Source: Alphaproteobacteria bacterium GM202ARS2
GTDB taxonomy: Bacteria > Pseudomonadota > Alphaproteobacteria > GM7ARS4
Assembly: GCA_014323835.1 (NCBI GenBank)
Contig: JACONH010000002.1
Coordinates: 1-59,238, forward strand
Length of the DNA stretch: 59,238 nucleotides
Reading direction: 5' to 3'
The position numbers and the translations under genes were made by a program. The notes under the pieces are model-generated. The model searched no databases. It worked only from the letters and a program-made list of their open reading frames with translations, and was not told the origin of the DNA. Positions 1 to 12,000 of this stretch are shown here, one piece after another. The stretch's first letter is position 1, and each line of letters begins with the position of its first letter.

Positions 1-1
1 A

Positions 2-103
2 AATGGTCACGTGCGTTTTGCCGTAGATTACGTGCATAAACCGGGACACCGCAACGTGCGGGATGAAGTCTTTGGTATCATGTCCTTTAGCCGCGAGTTT
101 TAG
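2..103 (+). CDS. C-terminal fragment of a protein cut by the window edge, possibly an outer-membrane beta-barrel
   Basis: An open frame enters from the left edge and stops at TAG 101-103, giving 33 residues. The fragment ends in a terminal phenylalanine (SFSREF) after alternating polar and hydrophobic residues, which is the usual C-terminal signature of proteins inserted by the Bam complex. That makes an outer-membrane barrel plausible, but 33 residues do not allow a family to be named. It is convergent with cyaY, whose stop codon lies 4 bases away. Confidence 0.4.
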   Translation, partial: NGHVRFAVDYVHKPGHRNVRDEVFGIMSFSREF

Positions 104-107
104 TTTA

Positions 108-407
108 TCACGGGTTGTCTTCCAGTTCTTTCAGCAGGCGTTCTTTTAGGGTGTCGTTTGGTGGGCGGGTGTTACGCCAGACATCGTCTTCTGCATGGTA
201 GGTATAATGGCTTGCGCCGGAAAAAGGCGAAGACAACCACAGCTGTTTCATGGGCAGATGACGATTGATGATGAACTGCTTGCCGTTGTCGAGGGTGACT
301 GTAACGACGCCGTCTTCTTGTTCGACATCGATGCCTTGTGCCTCTAGGGTTTCGCACAACGCATCGAGGAGCGTGTTGGCTTTGTCGATAAAAGTGTTTT
401 CGTCCAT
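108..407 (-). CDS. cyaY: Iron donor protein CyaY (bacterial frataxin)
   Basis: This 99-residue protein has the frataxin layout: an N-terminal acidic helix (about residues 3-27), then beta strands carrying DNGKQFIINRHLP and the family core KQLWLSSPFSGASHYTY, then WRNTR and a C-terminal helix (LKERLLKELE). Frataxins bind iron on acidic residues of the first helix and act with the IscS/IscU Fe-S cluster machinery, as donor or regulator, in the cytoplasm. Length is close to the usual 105. The gene starts 3 bases after the stop of the upstream lipoprotein gene, so the two are probably co-transcribed. Confidence 0.86.
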   Translation of the reverse strand: MDENTFIDKANTLLDALCETLEAQGIDVEQEDGVVTVTLDNGKQFIINRHLPMKQLWLSSPFSGASHYTYHAEDDVWRNTRPPNDTLKERLLKELEDNP

Positions 408-410
408 TTT

Positions 411-1079
411 CTATGGGCTAACGAGGAGGGTTATGGTTTCTGCTCCTTGTTCTCTGTTGATGATGGAATAGGATAGTCGTTTTGCTTGAAGGGCGGTGTG
501 TTTGCGAATGTAGGCGGAAATTTCTTTGATTTTGCCGATGGCGCGCTTGTGGTGCCTTTGATTGAGTTGCGGGTTGTCCGTGTCGGGGGCAATGGTATCG
601 AGGATAAAATGGGCTTGGGGTTCGGCTTGCAGCTGTTCTTTGACAGAGCGCAACAAACGAACACCATAAGCCGAGGGGTCTTCAGCAAACGTTATGGTCA
701 CGGGAGTCAATAAGGGTTTGCGTCCTTGTCGGCGTTCGACGTTCTGTCGCAAGACTCCTTGCAGTGTTGCTTCCGTTTCGGGAGTCGCTGCTGCGGGTGT
801 GGGTTGAATCTGTTCTCGTTTTTTGCGTGCTAAGGCGCGCTTGCGAGCGAGTTGGGCTCGAATGCGTTGGACAATCTCTTGGCGCAACTCGTCCCTGTTG
901 GCTTGGCGTATCTTGTCTTCGCTGGTTGGCAATCCTGCTTCTTGTGCTGCTTCGTCTCGTTCGCGCGCACTTTGAATGGTATGGTCGGTGTCGATGTAGC
1001 GGTCGGAGAAGAAATCCGATCCACATCCTGTCACAGCAAGACAGCTCACAAACAGGCATAAACGCCTACAATTCAACAT
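411..1079 (-). CDS. Putative lipoprotein of unknown function
   Basis: The ATG at 1079 is preceded by GGAGG at good spacing and opens a type II signal peptide with lipobox LAVTGC, so the mature protein would start at the following cysteine. An in-frame start 26 codons further upstream would bury the signal peptide and is unlikely. After the lipobox comes a highly charged helical stretch rich in Arg, Lys and Glu (about residues 35-95, likely coiled coil), a Pro/Ala/Thr linker, and a folded C-terminal domain (about 130-222) with a strand-helix-strand pattern faintly like OmpA-type periplasmic domains. I do not recognise the family. It is the first gene of a pair with cyaY and is divergent from atpH. 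Confidence 0.7.
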   Translation of the reverse strand: MLNCRRLCLFVSCLAVTGCGSDFFSDRYIDTDHTIQSARERDEAAQEAGLPTSEDKIRQANRDELRQEIVQRIRAQLARKRALARKKREQIQPTPAAATPETEATLQGVLRQNVERRQGRKPLLTPVTITFAEDPSAYGVRLLRSVKEQLQAEPQAHFILDTIAPDTDNPQLNQRHHKRAIGKIKEISAYIRKHTALQAKRLSYSIINREQGAETITLLVSP

Positions 1080-1248
1080 ACAGATATCCTCCAGCCCCTT
1101 AAGTCTTTTGCCCACAGGCGTAAACTGCCGACTCATAAAAAGTTTGTCAACAGACAAAAGGCGTGTTTTTGTTTACAGGGGTTGTCCGATATGCTACCAC
1201 CTGACACGAGGGGCATCATGTGTTTTTGTTTAAGCCTTTTGTTGGTCG

Positions 1249-1812
1249 ATGTCTTCTCGCTCTGTTCTTTCTTTGCGTTTTCCTGTTCGTTATGCCAAGG
1301 CTCTTTATGGGACTGCCCATAAAGCCAACTGCGTTGCTGCGGTTGTGCGGGACCTTGATGCTTTGCGGCATGCGTTGGAGGCTGACCGTCGCATTGTTGA
1401 GTGGCTCAAGTATCCGTTGCTGAATGCCGACACTCGTGTGGCAGTCGCGGCGTTGATAGCCAAGCAGCTGGGGGGGCATGATGTGACTCGCAAGTTTCTG
1501 TTGACTGTGGCGGCGATGGGTCGTCTTGCCTATTTGCCCGAGATTCTTGCTGCGTGGCGGGCAACCGTCCACGAGCATGAAAATATTCTCGATGCTACGT
1601 TGCGCACGGCTACACCTTTATCTGAGGCTGAACAAAAAAAGCTTAAGGACTCTCTTGAAAAACAGCTGAAAAAAACGCTAGACATACAGGTAGAGCAAGA
1701 CGACAGTCTGCTCGGAGGTTTTGTTTTGCAGGTTGGCTCGATGCGTTTCGATGCTTCTTTGCGGAACCGCTTGAAACGGCTGGAAAGTCATATAAGCCAT
1801 GTTAACACTTAG
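1249..1812 (+). CDS. atpH: ATP synthase F1 subunit delta
   Basis: The 187-residue delta subunit (OSCP homologue) connects the F1 catalytic head to the peripheral stalk. The N-terminal helical bundle (RYAKALYGTA, about residues 14-120) and the C-terminal segment with DDSLLGGFVLQVG and DASLRNRLKRLE match the family. It leads the atpHAGDC operon, the usual alphaproteobacterial arrangement with F0 genes elsewhere. The ATG at 1249 has only a weak ribosome binding site. The start was chosen because the conserved RYAKAL segment then lies at the expected distance from the N-terminus. Confidence 0.9.
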   Translation: MSSRSVLSLRFPVRYAKALYGTAHKANCVAAVVRDLDALRHALEADRRIVEWLKYPLLNADTRVAVAALIAKQLGGHDVTRKFLLTVAAMGRLAYLPEILAAWRATVHEHENILDATLRTATPLSEAEQKKLKDSLEKQLKKTLDIQVEQDDSLLGGFVLQVGSMRFDASLRNRLKRLESHISHVNT

Positions 1813-1824
1813 GGTCAATAAGCC

Positions 1825-3381
1825 ATGAAACTGCAAGCTGCCGAGATTTCGTCTCTGTTACGTAAGCACATAGAGGGATTCGATGAGTCTACCAGCATCG
1901 ATGAGGTTGGCCATGTCATTTCTGTTGGTGATGGCATTGCTCGAGTCTATGGTTTGGCGAACGTAGAAGCTGGCGAGATGGTTGAGTTTGATGGCGGCAT
2001 TAAGGGTATGGCTCTTAATCTTGAGAATGATAATGTTGGTGTTGTTATTTTTGGTGACGACCGTTCGATTGTGGAGGGTCATGTTGTCAAGCGTAGCGGT
2101 GCTATTTTGTCGGTGCCGGTGGGCCCTGAGTTGTTGGGGCGTGTTGTGAATGCTCTTGGCGAGCCTATCGATGGGGGTGGTGCGATTAAAGCCAAAAAGA
2201 CGTCGCGCATCGAGCTGAAGGCACCGGGTATTATTGCGCGCAAATCTGTGCATGAGCCGGTGCAGACGGGGTTGAAAGCCATCGATAGCCTGATACCCAT
2301 TGGCAGAGGACAACGAGAGCTGATTATTGGCGACAGGCAGACGGGCAAGACGGCTGTTATTATCGATACGATTCTCAATCAAAAGAAGGTCAATGATGCT
2401 GCGACGCAAGAGCAGGACAAGCTGTTTTGCTTGTATGTGGCGGTGGGACAAAAACGTTCGACGGTGGCGCGTCTGGTTAAGGTTCTCGAGGACAACGGGG
2501 CAATGGACTACACCACGGTGATATCGGCGTCTGCCTCCGAGTCGGCGCCGTTGCAGTTTCTTGCGCCGTATGCGGGCTGTGCTATGGGCGAGTACTTCAG
2601 GGATAATGGCATGCACGCGGTCATTTTTTATGATGATTTGTCTCGTCAAGCGGTGGCTTATCGGCAGATGTCGTTGCTGTTGCGCCGTCCGCCCGGGCGA
2701 GAGGCATACCCGGGCGATGTGTTCTATCTCCATTCAAGGTTGTTGGAGCGGGCAGCAAAAATGAGCGACCAGCAAGGCGGCGGCTCGCTGACGGCTCTGC
2801 CGGTCATCGAGACACAAGCGGGTGATGTGTCGGCTTATATTCCCACCAATGTCATTTCGATTACGGACGGGCAGATTTTCTTGGAGACGGATTTATTTTA
2901 TAAGGGTGTGCGTCCTGCGGTGAATGTGGGCATTTCGGTGTCTCGAGTCGGCTCTGCCGCCCAGATTAAAGCCATGAAGCAAGTGGCGGGTTCTATCAAA
3001 CTAGAGCTGGCACAGTATCGAGAAATGGAATCCTTCGCGCAGTTTGCGAGTGACCTTGATGACTCGACGCGCCAGTTGCTTGCTCGGGGCGAGCGACTCA
3101 CTGAGTTGCTCAAGCAACCGCAGTATCAGCCTTTGGCGGTAGAAGAGCAGGTTGCGGTCATTTTTGCAGGAGTCAAAGGGCATTTGGATAATCTTGATGT
3201 TGCCCAAATCCGTGCCTTCGAAGACAGCTTGTTGCAAGCCCTCAGGGGCGAGCATAAGCACATCGCTCAGGCGATTCGTGATAAGCAAGCCTTAGACGAG
3301 GCGATGGCGGAGGAGCTTTCGAAGGTGATTTCTGCCCTTATCAAAGCTATGCAGAAAGGACAAGCCAGTGTCGCAGCTTAA
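1825..3381 (+). CDS. atpA: ATP synthase F1 subunit alpha
   Basis: This is the regulatory, non-catalytic nucleotide-binding subunit of F1, 518 residues (family about 510). The sequence shows the N-terminal beta barrel, the Walker A loop GDRQTGKT at residues 169-176, the Walker B region AVIFYDDLS, and the alpha/beta signature [23 protein letters not shown]. It begins 12 bases after atpH and overlaps the start of atpG by 14 bases, indicating translational coupling in the F1 operon. Confidence 0.97.
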   Translation: MKLQAAEISSLLRKHIEGFDESTSIDEVGHVISVGDGIARVYGLANVEAGEMVEFDGGIKGMALNLENDNVGVVIFGDDRSIVEGHVVKRSGAILSVPVGPELLGRVVNALGEPIDGGGAIKAKKTSRIELKAPGIIARKSVHEPVQTGLKAIDSLIPIGRGQRELIIGDRQTGKTAVIIDTILNQKKVNDAATQEQDKLFCLYVAVGQKRSTVARLVKVLEDNGAMDYTTVISASASESAPLQFLAPYAGCAMGEYFRDNGMHAVIFYDDLSRQAVAYRQMSLLLRRPPGREAYPGDVFYLHSRLLERAAKMSDQQGGGSLTALPVIETQAGDVSAYIPTNVISITDGQIFLETDLFYKGVRPAVNVGISVSRVGSAAQIKAMKQVAGSIKLELAQYREMESFAQFASDLDDSTRQLLARGERLTELLKQPQYQPLAVEEQVAVIFAGVKGHLDNLDVAQIRAFEDSLLQALRGEHKHIAQAIRDKQALDEAMAEELSKVISALIKAMQKGQASVAA

Positions 3382-4261
3382 GGTATTGCGTAACCGCATA
3401 GGTTCGGTGCGTTCGACTCGCAAGATTACGTCGGCGATGAAGATGGTTGCGGCGGCTCGTCTGCGCCGTGCTCAGAATGCTGCTGTTGATGCTCGTGCCC
3501 ATGTGGAGAGTGTCCGTGCTAGCATGCGGTCTCTTGCTCATGAACGCAAGAGCTTGCAGCAGCCTCATCCTCTTATCGATTGTCCGTCTCAGGGCGCGCA
3601 TGTTGTTATTTGCATGACTTCAGCCCGTGGTTTGTGTGGTAGTTTTAATGCGAACATTTTGCGCACCGCCAAAAAAGTGATTCTCGCAAAGGGCGAGCAA
3701 AAAGCATCCGTGTGGGTGCTGTGTGTCGGCAACAAGGGCTATCAGAGTTTATCGGCGATGGCGCGCCTCTATCCTTTTATGGCGGTCGAAAAAATCGGTG
3801 GTGATAAAGACACCCCTGAGGAGGCAAGCCAAGCTTTAGAAGCGCGCTTGCGTGACATTATGGCGAACAAAGGGTTAGGGTCGGTGCAGCTGATTTTTGC
3901 CGAGTTCCGTTCTGCCATCGCACAGGTGGTGACCTCGCATGTTTTGGTGCCGTTGGATGATGGGGCACAGGAGGATGATGAGTCGGTCACGTCATTGAAG
4001 CGCGATGGCGTTCATCTGATTGAGGCGGACGAGGATAGTGTTTTTGATGATTTTGCTTTTTACAGTATCCGTAGGCGGTGCTATCATGCTTTGCTTGAGA
4101 CTCTTGCGAGTGAGCATGGGGCACGCATGACGGCTATGGATAGTGCAACCCGCAACGCTGGTGATATGATGAGCAAGCTGACGTTGCAATACAACCGTCG
4201 CCGTCAGGCGATGATAACCCGTGAGTTGATTGAGATTATCTCGGGTGCTGAAGCCCTGTAA
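3368..4261 (+). CDS. atpG: ATP synthase F1 subunit gamma
   Basis: Gamma is the central rotor stalk of F1. The 297-residue product shows the two conserved ends that form the coiled coil: N-terminal [20 protein letters not shown] and C-terminal [16 protein letters not shown] followed by [12 protein letters not shown]. The start is GTG at 3368, inside the last codons of atpA in another frame. It has an acidic insertion around residues 200-225 ([11 protein letters not shown]), a region that varies in the family. Confidence 0.95.
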   Translation: MSQLKVLRNRIGSVRSTRKITSAMKMVAAARLRRAQNAAVDARAHVESVRASMRSLAHERKSLQQPHPLIDCPSQGAHVVICMTSARGLCGSFNANILRTAKKVILAKGEQKASVWVLCVGNKGYQSLSAMARLYPFMAVEKIGGDKDTPEEASQALEARLRDIMANKGLGSVQLIFAEFRSAIAQVVTSHVLVPLDDGAQEDDESVTSLKRDGVHLIEADEDSVFDDFAFYSIRRRCYHALLETLASEHGARMTAMDSATRNAGDMMSKLTLQYNRRRQAMITRELIEIISGAEAL

Positions 4262-5976
<1,715 letters not shown>

Positions 5977-6011
5977 TAATTGGGCACCAACAAAGCGCGT
6001 AACGGGGTGTC

Positions 6012-9000
6012 ATGCCACAACAGATTTATACCATCGGCGCGCATCAGCCTTTTGCTCGGACGCTGATTGAGGGCTTGTTCGCCCGTGGTCTTCTGCCCGA
6101 GCCGAGCCATAAACCGACTGAAAGGGCTGAAGGGGCTAAAATGATAGGTGCTTTGCGTCTTTTTGTGCCGCACCGCCGTGGACAACGGGCAGTCTACGAA
6201 GCCTTTCACGCCAAGATGACACAACAGGGGCAAAAGGGGAAGACGGGGCACACTGTCAGTTTGTTGCCATCGGTGGTGCCTTTGGGTGACGACCTTGCCC
6301 CGGAGGAAGACCTTGCCGATGAGCGTCTGCCCCTAGAGCAGACAACGGTTCTCCACCGGCGTATGCAGCTGGCAACCATGCTGGTAGAGCATGTTACCCA
6401 AGCCCACGGCAAGACGGATTTTTTCCCTGCCCATGTGTTGCGATTCAGCGATGAGTTGGCTTTGTTTATTGACCGCTGGCGTTCTTATGATGGGCAACTG
6501 GAGACATTCAAGGCTCTGAAAGAGGAGCTGACGGATGATAAAGCTGAACACTGGCAGACGTTGCTCGATTATTTGCAGATTGCGGTTGATACGTGGGTGC
6601 ATCATTGTCAAACGCATACGTTCATCGATGAGAGCGCGCATCAGGAACAAGGTGTGGAACGTCTTGTGGAGGCTATCGCCCGTAACCAAGACAAGCATTT
6701 TATTGTGGCGGGCTCCAGTGGCACGCGCCCGACGGTGCGTAAAATCATGGCGACCCTGTTGCAGCACAATGGTATCGTTGTGTTGCCAGCCCTCGATACC
6801 GATATGGCGGAACGAGACTGGCAAATGTTGTTGCAGGAGGAACACACGTATCATCCGCAGTTTGCCCTTGCCCAGTTGTTACAGGCACTGGGCGTTGCCC
6901 GTGAAGACGTAGGCGTATGGCACAAGGATGGAGACGATGGCATGAAGGCGGCGCGCATCGCGTGCGTGCAACGTTGCTTTGCCCCGTCCGCACCGAGCCG
7001 AGACGTAGGGGCTAAGCCCAGTAAGATTAAGACGTTAAAGGGGGAGAAGTTAGAGGGCGTGCGTCTTGTTGTGTGTGACCACGAACAAGAAGAAGCCCGA
7101 GTCATTGCTTGTCTGGTGCGCCAGAGCGTCCATGACAAACAGAGCGTTGCCGTTATTGTGCCTGCCCCAGATGCAGCCAGACGAGTCAAGGAAGCCCTGA
7201 AGTTCTGGTCTATCGATGCCGATGATGCGCTGGGTGTGCCGTTGGCGCGGACACCGACTTTTACGTTTTTGCGTCTTATTCTCGATACCCTCGAGCACGA
7301 GACATCGGCAACGATGCTGGCGTTGCTGCGTCATCCCTGTGCCACCTTTGCCGGGGGAGAGAAAGCGACTCGCCAGCTGAGTCGCGATATCGAAACACGT
7401 TACGTGCGGCGTATCGTGGGTCATAGCAACAGGCATAGGTTGTTGCAGAGGCTACGCGACAACGAGAAAGAAGATAAGGGGCGAACTCAGCATTTAGAGG
7501 CTTATGTTGTTGCTTTAGATAAACTGGAGGGTGTTCTCAGCAAGCCTAAGGTTTCTCTTAAGGCGTGTTTGCAAGCCCATATCGACTGTGCGGAGGCGTT
7601 GAGTAATCGGGTGACGTTGTGGCAAAGAGATACGCAGGCGGAGGCAGGCGCGCAGTTTTTACGGGACGAGGTGTGGCGTTATGCCGAGTCGTTTCCCGAC
7701 TTTAAGGGACAAGATTACGGTGCGCTGTTCGATGTGCTGGTGGGGAGCAAGCAAACGCACGTGCCGCGCACGGGTGCCGATGTGGTGTTGTATGGTGCGT
7801 GGGAAGCACGGATGCAGAGTCGCCAACGTATCATCGTCATGGGCATGAACGAGGATGCCTGGCCCCGTAAGCACCGCGGCGGTATCTGGCTCAGTCCGAC
7901 AATGGAAAAAGCACTGGGCTTGCCCAGCGATAGCCAACGCGATGGGCTGGCTGCCCACGGCTTTATCCATGTTTTTGGTGCCGATGAGGTGGTGTTGACC
8001 CGCGCCAAACGTGTGGGCGGCACACCGCAGGTTGAATCGCCCTTTATCACGCGTCTGACAACCTTATTGACGGACGCGCTGGCTGAGGACAGCGGCAAAG
8101 ACACTTTAACCCTCGCCCACCGAGTCGATGTTGGCGACCAGACAAAGCCGAGTATAAATGTGCCGCCGCAACCGCTCGCCCCTGAGGGTGCCACCTTCGA
8201 TTCTGTCTCCATTAGCGATATGAGGCTCTTGCGAGAGCACCCGTATCGCTTTTATGCCCAAAAACTCTTAGGGCTTAAGCCCAAGAAGCCCTTAGGGCAG
8301 GAGGCTGGTGCGGCTGATTTAGGCAGCGCGCTGCACGAACTCTGTGCCCGTTTCTTTGCGGCACGCAAGGATAAGCCTATAGATGACCCGCAACAATGGG
8401 CACAAGAATTCATCGAACAAGGCATGGACGCTATCGACCACGAAGGCTATCAGGGGGCTTTTGTATACTTTTATCGTCAACGCCTTGAAGGCATTGCCTA
8501 TTGGCTGATGGATTATGAGCAACAAAGACGCCAGCAAGGGGAAACACTCTGGGCGACAGAAAAGGACGGCAGGATAGATATAGAGGGTGTTGCGGTCACA
8601 GGCAGAGCCGACCGTATCCAGTATGACGATAACGGCTTGGTGCTGGTGGACTATAAAACGGGGAGTGTGCCGACTTTTGCTCAGATAAACGACCAACGGG
8701 ACGTGCAGCTCACTCTGGAAGCCTTGATTGCCAGCAAGAAGGGCTTTGAGTCGCAACCGCACACCCATGTAACTGCCTTGCGTTATATGGGTTTGGGTGG
8801 ACGCAAACGCCGTGCGGTGAGCGCGCCGATTGCGCAAGTCGTCTCGTTCCCTGATAAAGGAAAAGGTAGCTTGGAGGCGTTGCTGGTGGGTGGTGCTGAT
8901 AACCTCTCGAAAATGCTCCGTCACTACCGTAAAAAAGGGGCGGTTTATCGCGCCTATGCTGAGAATGTAACGTATAAGCCTTATGCCGACACCCGCAGCT

Positions 9001-9050
9001 GGCAGCATTTAGCACGAGAACAAGCATGGAGTTTTTCGGGCGATGACTGA
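6012..9050 (+). CDS. addB: Double-strand break repair protein AddB (helicase-nuclease subunit)
   Basis: AddB partners AddA in resecting double-strand ends for RecA loading. The 1012-residue protein starts PQQIYTIGAHQPFARTL, has an inactivated-helicase body with the conserved segment IIVMGMNEDAWPR (about 605-620), and ends in a PD-(D/E)XK nuclease domain. That domain shows GSALHELCARFF, then GRADRI and LVLVDYKTG (about 860-885), giving the acidic residues and lysine for metal-dependent cleavage. No Fe-S cysteine cluster of the Bacillus AddB kind is evident, as expected for the alphaproteobacterial form. It overlaps addA by 8 bases. Confidence 0.93.
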   Translation: MPQQIYTIGAHQPFARTLIEGLFARGLLPEPSHKPTERAEGAKMIGALRLFVPHRRGQRAVYEAFHAKMTQQGQKGKTGHTVSLLPSVVPLGDDLAPEEDLADERLPLEQTTVLHRRMQLATMLVEHVTQAHGKTDFFPAHVLRFSDELALFIDRWRSYDGQLETFKALKEELTDDKAEHWQTLLDYLQIAVDTWVHHCQTHTFIDESAHQEQGVERLVEAIARNQDKHFIVAGSSGTRPTVRKIMATLLQHNGIVVLPALDTDMAERDWQMLLQEEHTYHPQFALAQLLQALGVAREDVGVWHKDGDDGMKAARIACVQRCFAPSAPSRDVGAKPSKIKTLKGEKLEGVRLVVCDHEQEEARVIACLVRQSVHDKQSVAVIVPAPDAARRVKEALKFWSIDADDALGVPLARTPTFTFLRLILDTLEHETSATMLALLRHPCATFAGGEKATRQLSRDIETRYVRRIVGHSNRHRLLQRLRDNEKEDKGRTQHLEAYVVALDKLEGVLSKPKVSLKACLQAHIDCAEALSNRVTLWQRDTQAEAGAQFLRDEVWRYAESFPDFKGQDYGALFDVLVGSKQTHVPRTGADVVLYGAWEARMQSRQRIIVMGMNEDAWPRKHRGGIWLSPTMEKALGLPSDSQRDGLAAHGFIHVFGADEVVLTRAKRVGGTPQVESPFITRLTTLLTDALAEDSGKDTLTLAHRVDVGDQTKPSINVPPQPLAPEGATFDSVSISDMRLLREHPYRFYAQKLLGLKPKKPLGQEAGAADLGSALHELCARFFAARKDKPIDDPQQWAQEFIEQGMDAIDHEGYQGAFVYFYRQRLEGIAYWLMDYEQQRRQQGETLWATEKDGRIDIEGVAVTGRADRIQYDDNGLVLVDYKTGSVPTFAQINDQRDVQLTLEALIASKKGFESQPHTHVTALRYMGLGGRKRRAVSAPIAQVVSFPDKGKGSLEALLVGGADNLSKMLRHYRKKGAVYRAYAENVTYKPYADTRSWQHLAREQAWSFSGDD

Positions 9051-12000
9051 CCGCCGAGATGACACCTTAAAAAATCAAGAGCAGGCGTCCGACCCGCAGA
9101 TATCGTCGTGGGTATCGGCAAATGCGGGTTGTGGCAAAACCCACGTGCTGGTGAATCGCTTGATACGTTTGTTGTTGGCGGGCGAGAAACTGGGCGGAAT
9201 TCTCTGTCTTACGTATACCCGCGCCGCTGCCAGTGAAATGAAAACACGGCTCTATCAACGTCTCGGTCAGTGGCAACACGCAAGCGATAAGGCACTGATA
9301 GAGGAGCTGCGCGAGATTGCGGGCTTGCAGCACGAGCACATGGATACAGCGCGGGCGCGCACCTTGTTGAGCGAGGTTTTACAAGAGCGGGAGGGTATGC
9401 GTATCCAGACCATTCATAGTTTCTGTCATCACTTGCTGGCGCGCTTTCCCATTGAAGCAGGGTTAGAGACCAGCAGCTTCGATATTGTCGAAGATGTCGA
9501 AGCTGCCCGTATGGAAAAGAAAGCCTTCGATATGTGCCTTGCGGATATTGCCGAAGGGGAGCATAGTGACCTGCAAGAGCATTTAGCCGAGATTGCCTTA
9601 GGCAAGGCTGAAGGCGAGTTACGCACGTTGTTGGTGCGGGCACGTAAGCAGTTGCCTGAGACCATACGGAAGCACGAGCAGAAGAGTCTGGCTCAGTTGA
9701 CCGATGATTTTCTGAGGCAAGATGAGACGTGTAAAGATGAGCTGTTAGTTTTAGGGAAAGACGAGATAACGCGGTGGTTTCAAGCTACGCGGGACAAACG
9801 GCGCGAGGCTATCGCTGGTGGCTTGCGGTTATGGGATGCGTATCGCGGCATTTTTCTTCATAAAAATGGCACAGCACGGCGAACAAAAGATGACGTGATG
9901 CTTGCCCAGCAAACGAGGATGGTTGGCTTGATAGATAAAAGAAAGGCTTACTATCGTGACAGCCCGTCTTTGGAGCAGGTGGCACGTCATTTTGATGGCA
10001 TGTATCAGCAGCTGAAGAGAGAAAGGGGCAAACTCGACTACGATGACTTAATCGATACGACTGTGACTCTGCTTCAGCAAGATGGCGGTGTCAGTTGGGT
10101 TGCGTATAAGCTGGATCAGGCTATTCGCCATATTCTTGTGGATGAAGCACAAGACACGTCGCCGCGCCAGTGGGAGCTCGTCAAAGCCTTGAGTGGTGAC
10201 TTCTTTTCTGGTGCGGGTGGTCACGAGGATTCACCCCTTGCCCGCACTGTTTTTGCGGTGGGTGACTTCAAGCAATCGATTTATGGTTTTCAAGGGGCGG
10301 ACCCGCAAGGCTTTCAGCGTGCCCAGCAGTATTATCAGGAGCGTGCGGGGGTAAATTGGCGTTCCCTCAATTTACAGCATAACTTTCGTTCTAGTCGGGC
10401 GATTCTCGATTTTGTCGATACGGTTATGGCTATTCAGGGTGTCAATCTGGGTAATGATGTGGACATTCAGCCCCATCGGGCATTTGATGAAGGCGCGCCC
10501 GGACTGGTGGAGCTGTGGCGGTGTTTTGCCAAGTCGCCTGCTCCCAAGCCTAACTATCGCGAGTCATGGGTGCGGGCTGATGAAGATGACAGTGACACGC
10601 CGATGACAACCGCCTGCCTTATCGCTCAACAGGTGAAGGGGCTTATCGAGTCGGGTGCTCCGCTCGCCACCACAGGTAACGCCATTACGCCGGGCGATAT
10701 TATGCTGTTGTTTCGAGCGCGCAACCCTCTGTATCGGCAGGTTATCCAAGAGCTGCATAGCCTCAGGGTGCCGATTGCGGGCACCGACCGCTTGCAGTTG
10801 CAAAATGATTTAGCGGTCATGGATGTTTGTGCCCTTGCACAGTGGGCGTTGTTGCCTGAGGATGACTTTACGTTGGCGTGTCTGCTGAAGTCGCCTTTGT
10901 GTGGTCTCGATGAAGACGCGTTGCAACGGCTGGCTTATGGACGAGAGACACAAAGTCTATGGCGTGTCCTACAGGGAAGCAAAGAACACACGGAGGTGTG
11001 TGCTTTTCTGCGGGATATGCTGGGTTATGCGGATTACGCTCCGCCCTTCGAGTTTTTTCAGCGAGCCTTGTCGTATCACCGCAAACGGCAAAGCTTCTAT
11101 GGGACATTAGGTGTCGAGTGTGGCGACATTTTAGACGAGTTACTGAATGCCACCCTTGCCTATGAGCGTTCATCGACTCCTTCGTTGCAAGGGTTTTTAG
11201 CTTGGTTTCATCAGGATGCTATTGAAATCAAGCGTGATATGGAAAGCCAGCATAACAAGGTGCGTTTGTTGACGATTCACGGGGCTAAGGGCTTAGAAGC
11301 GCCGATTGTTATTCTTGCCAGCAGTCAATGGCGGGACAGAAGCAGGAGTGCCGATGAGCCGGTGCGCCGCAACGGAAAACTGCTGTGGTTTGGGGTGCAA
11401 GACAACATGGATGACGACAGCAGAGAAGCCGATGATAAAAGCAAACAAGAAGGCTATCAAGAAGACAACCGCTTGCTTTATGTAGCCCTGACTCGTGCGC
11501 AGGAACGCTTGTATATTGCTGGCTATGACCGCGGTGCCACGGACGAGAAGAAAGATGACGAGTGGCAGACCAGTGTGCCACCGCGGCGCTATAGGGTGAT
11601 GCGGGCTGCCTTCGAAGCGTTACGTGATGAATGGGAAAAAGGTGCGATACCGAAAGGCTTGCGTCTAGAGGAAGGGAGCGATAGCGACTCTTGGGTGTGG
11701 CGACTGCGTTATGAGACGAAACCGCAGTCGAAGAAAGCCGATGCGAAGGCGGACAAACCTGCGTCCGCGCCCTTGCCGTCTTGGGCGGTGGTGCCGCAAC
11801 GCAAGGGAGCGACCGCGACGACACCGACGACGGACATCGACACGGATACCCAAGGGGTTCCCGCTCGTCCCGTCACGTCGGTTACGTCGCCCTTACAAGA
11901 CGACCTTGCTCGTCAGCGTGGTAATGCGGTGCATCGGGTTCTCGAGCTGTTGCCCCTCGATGTTGGTGGCAAGACTCCTGATGAACGGGCCCAGCTGATA

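Noticed and set aside
411..1157. Longer start for the lipoprotein at 1157
   Set aside because: It would place 26 residues before a clear lipobox signal peptide; the ATG at 1079 has GGAGG upstream.
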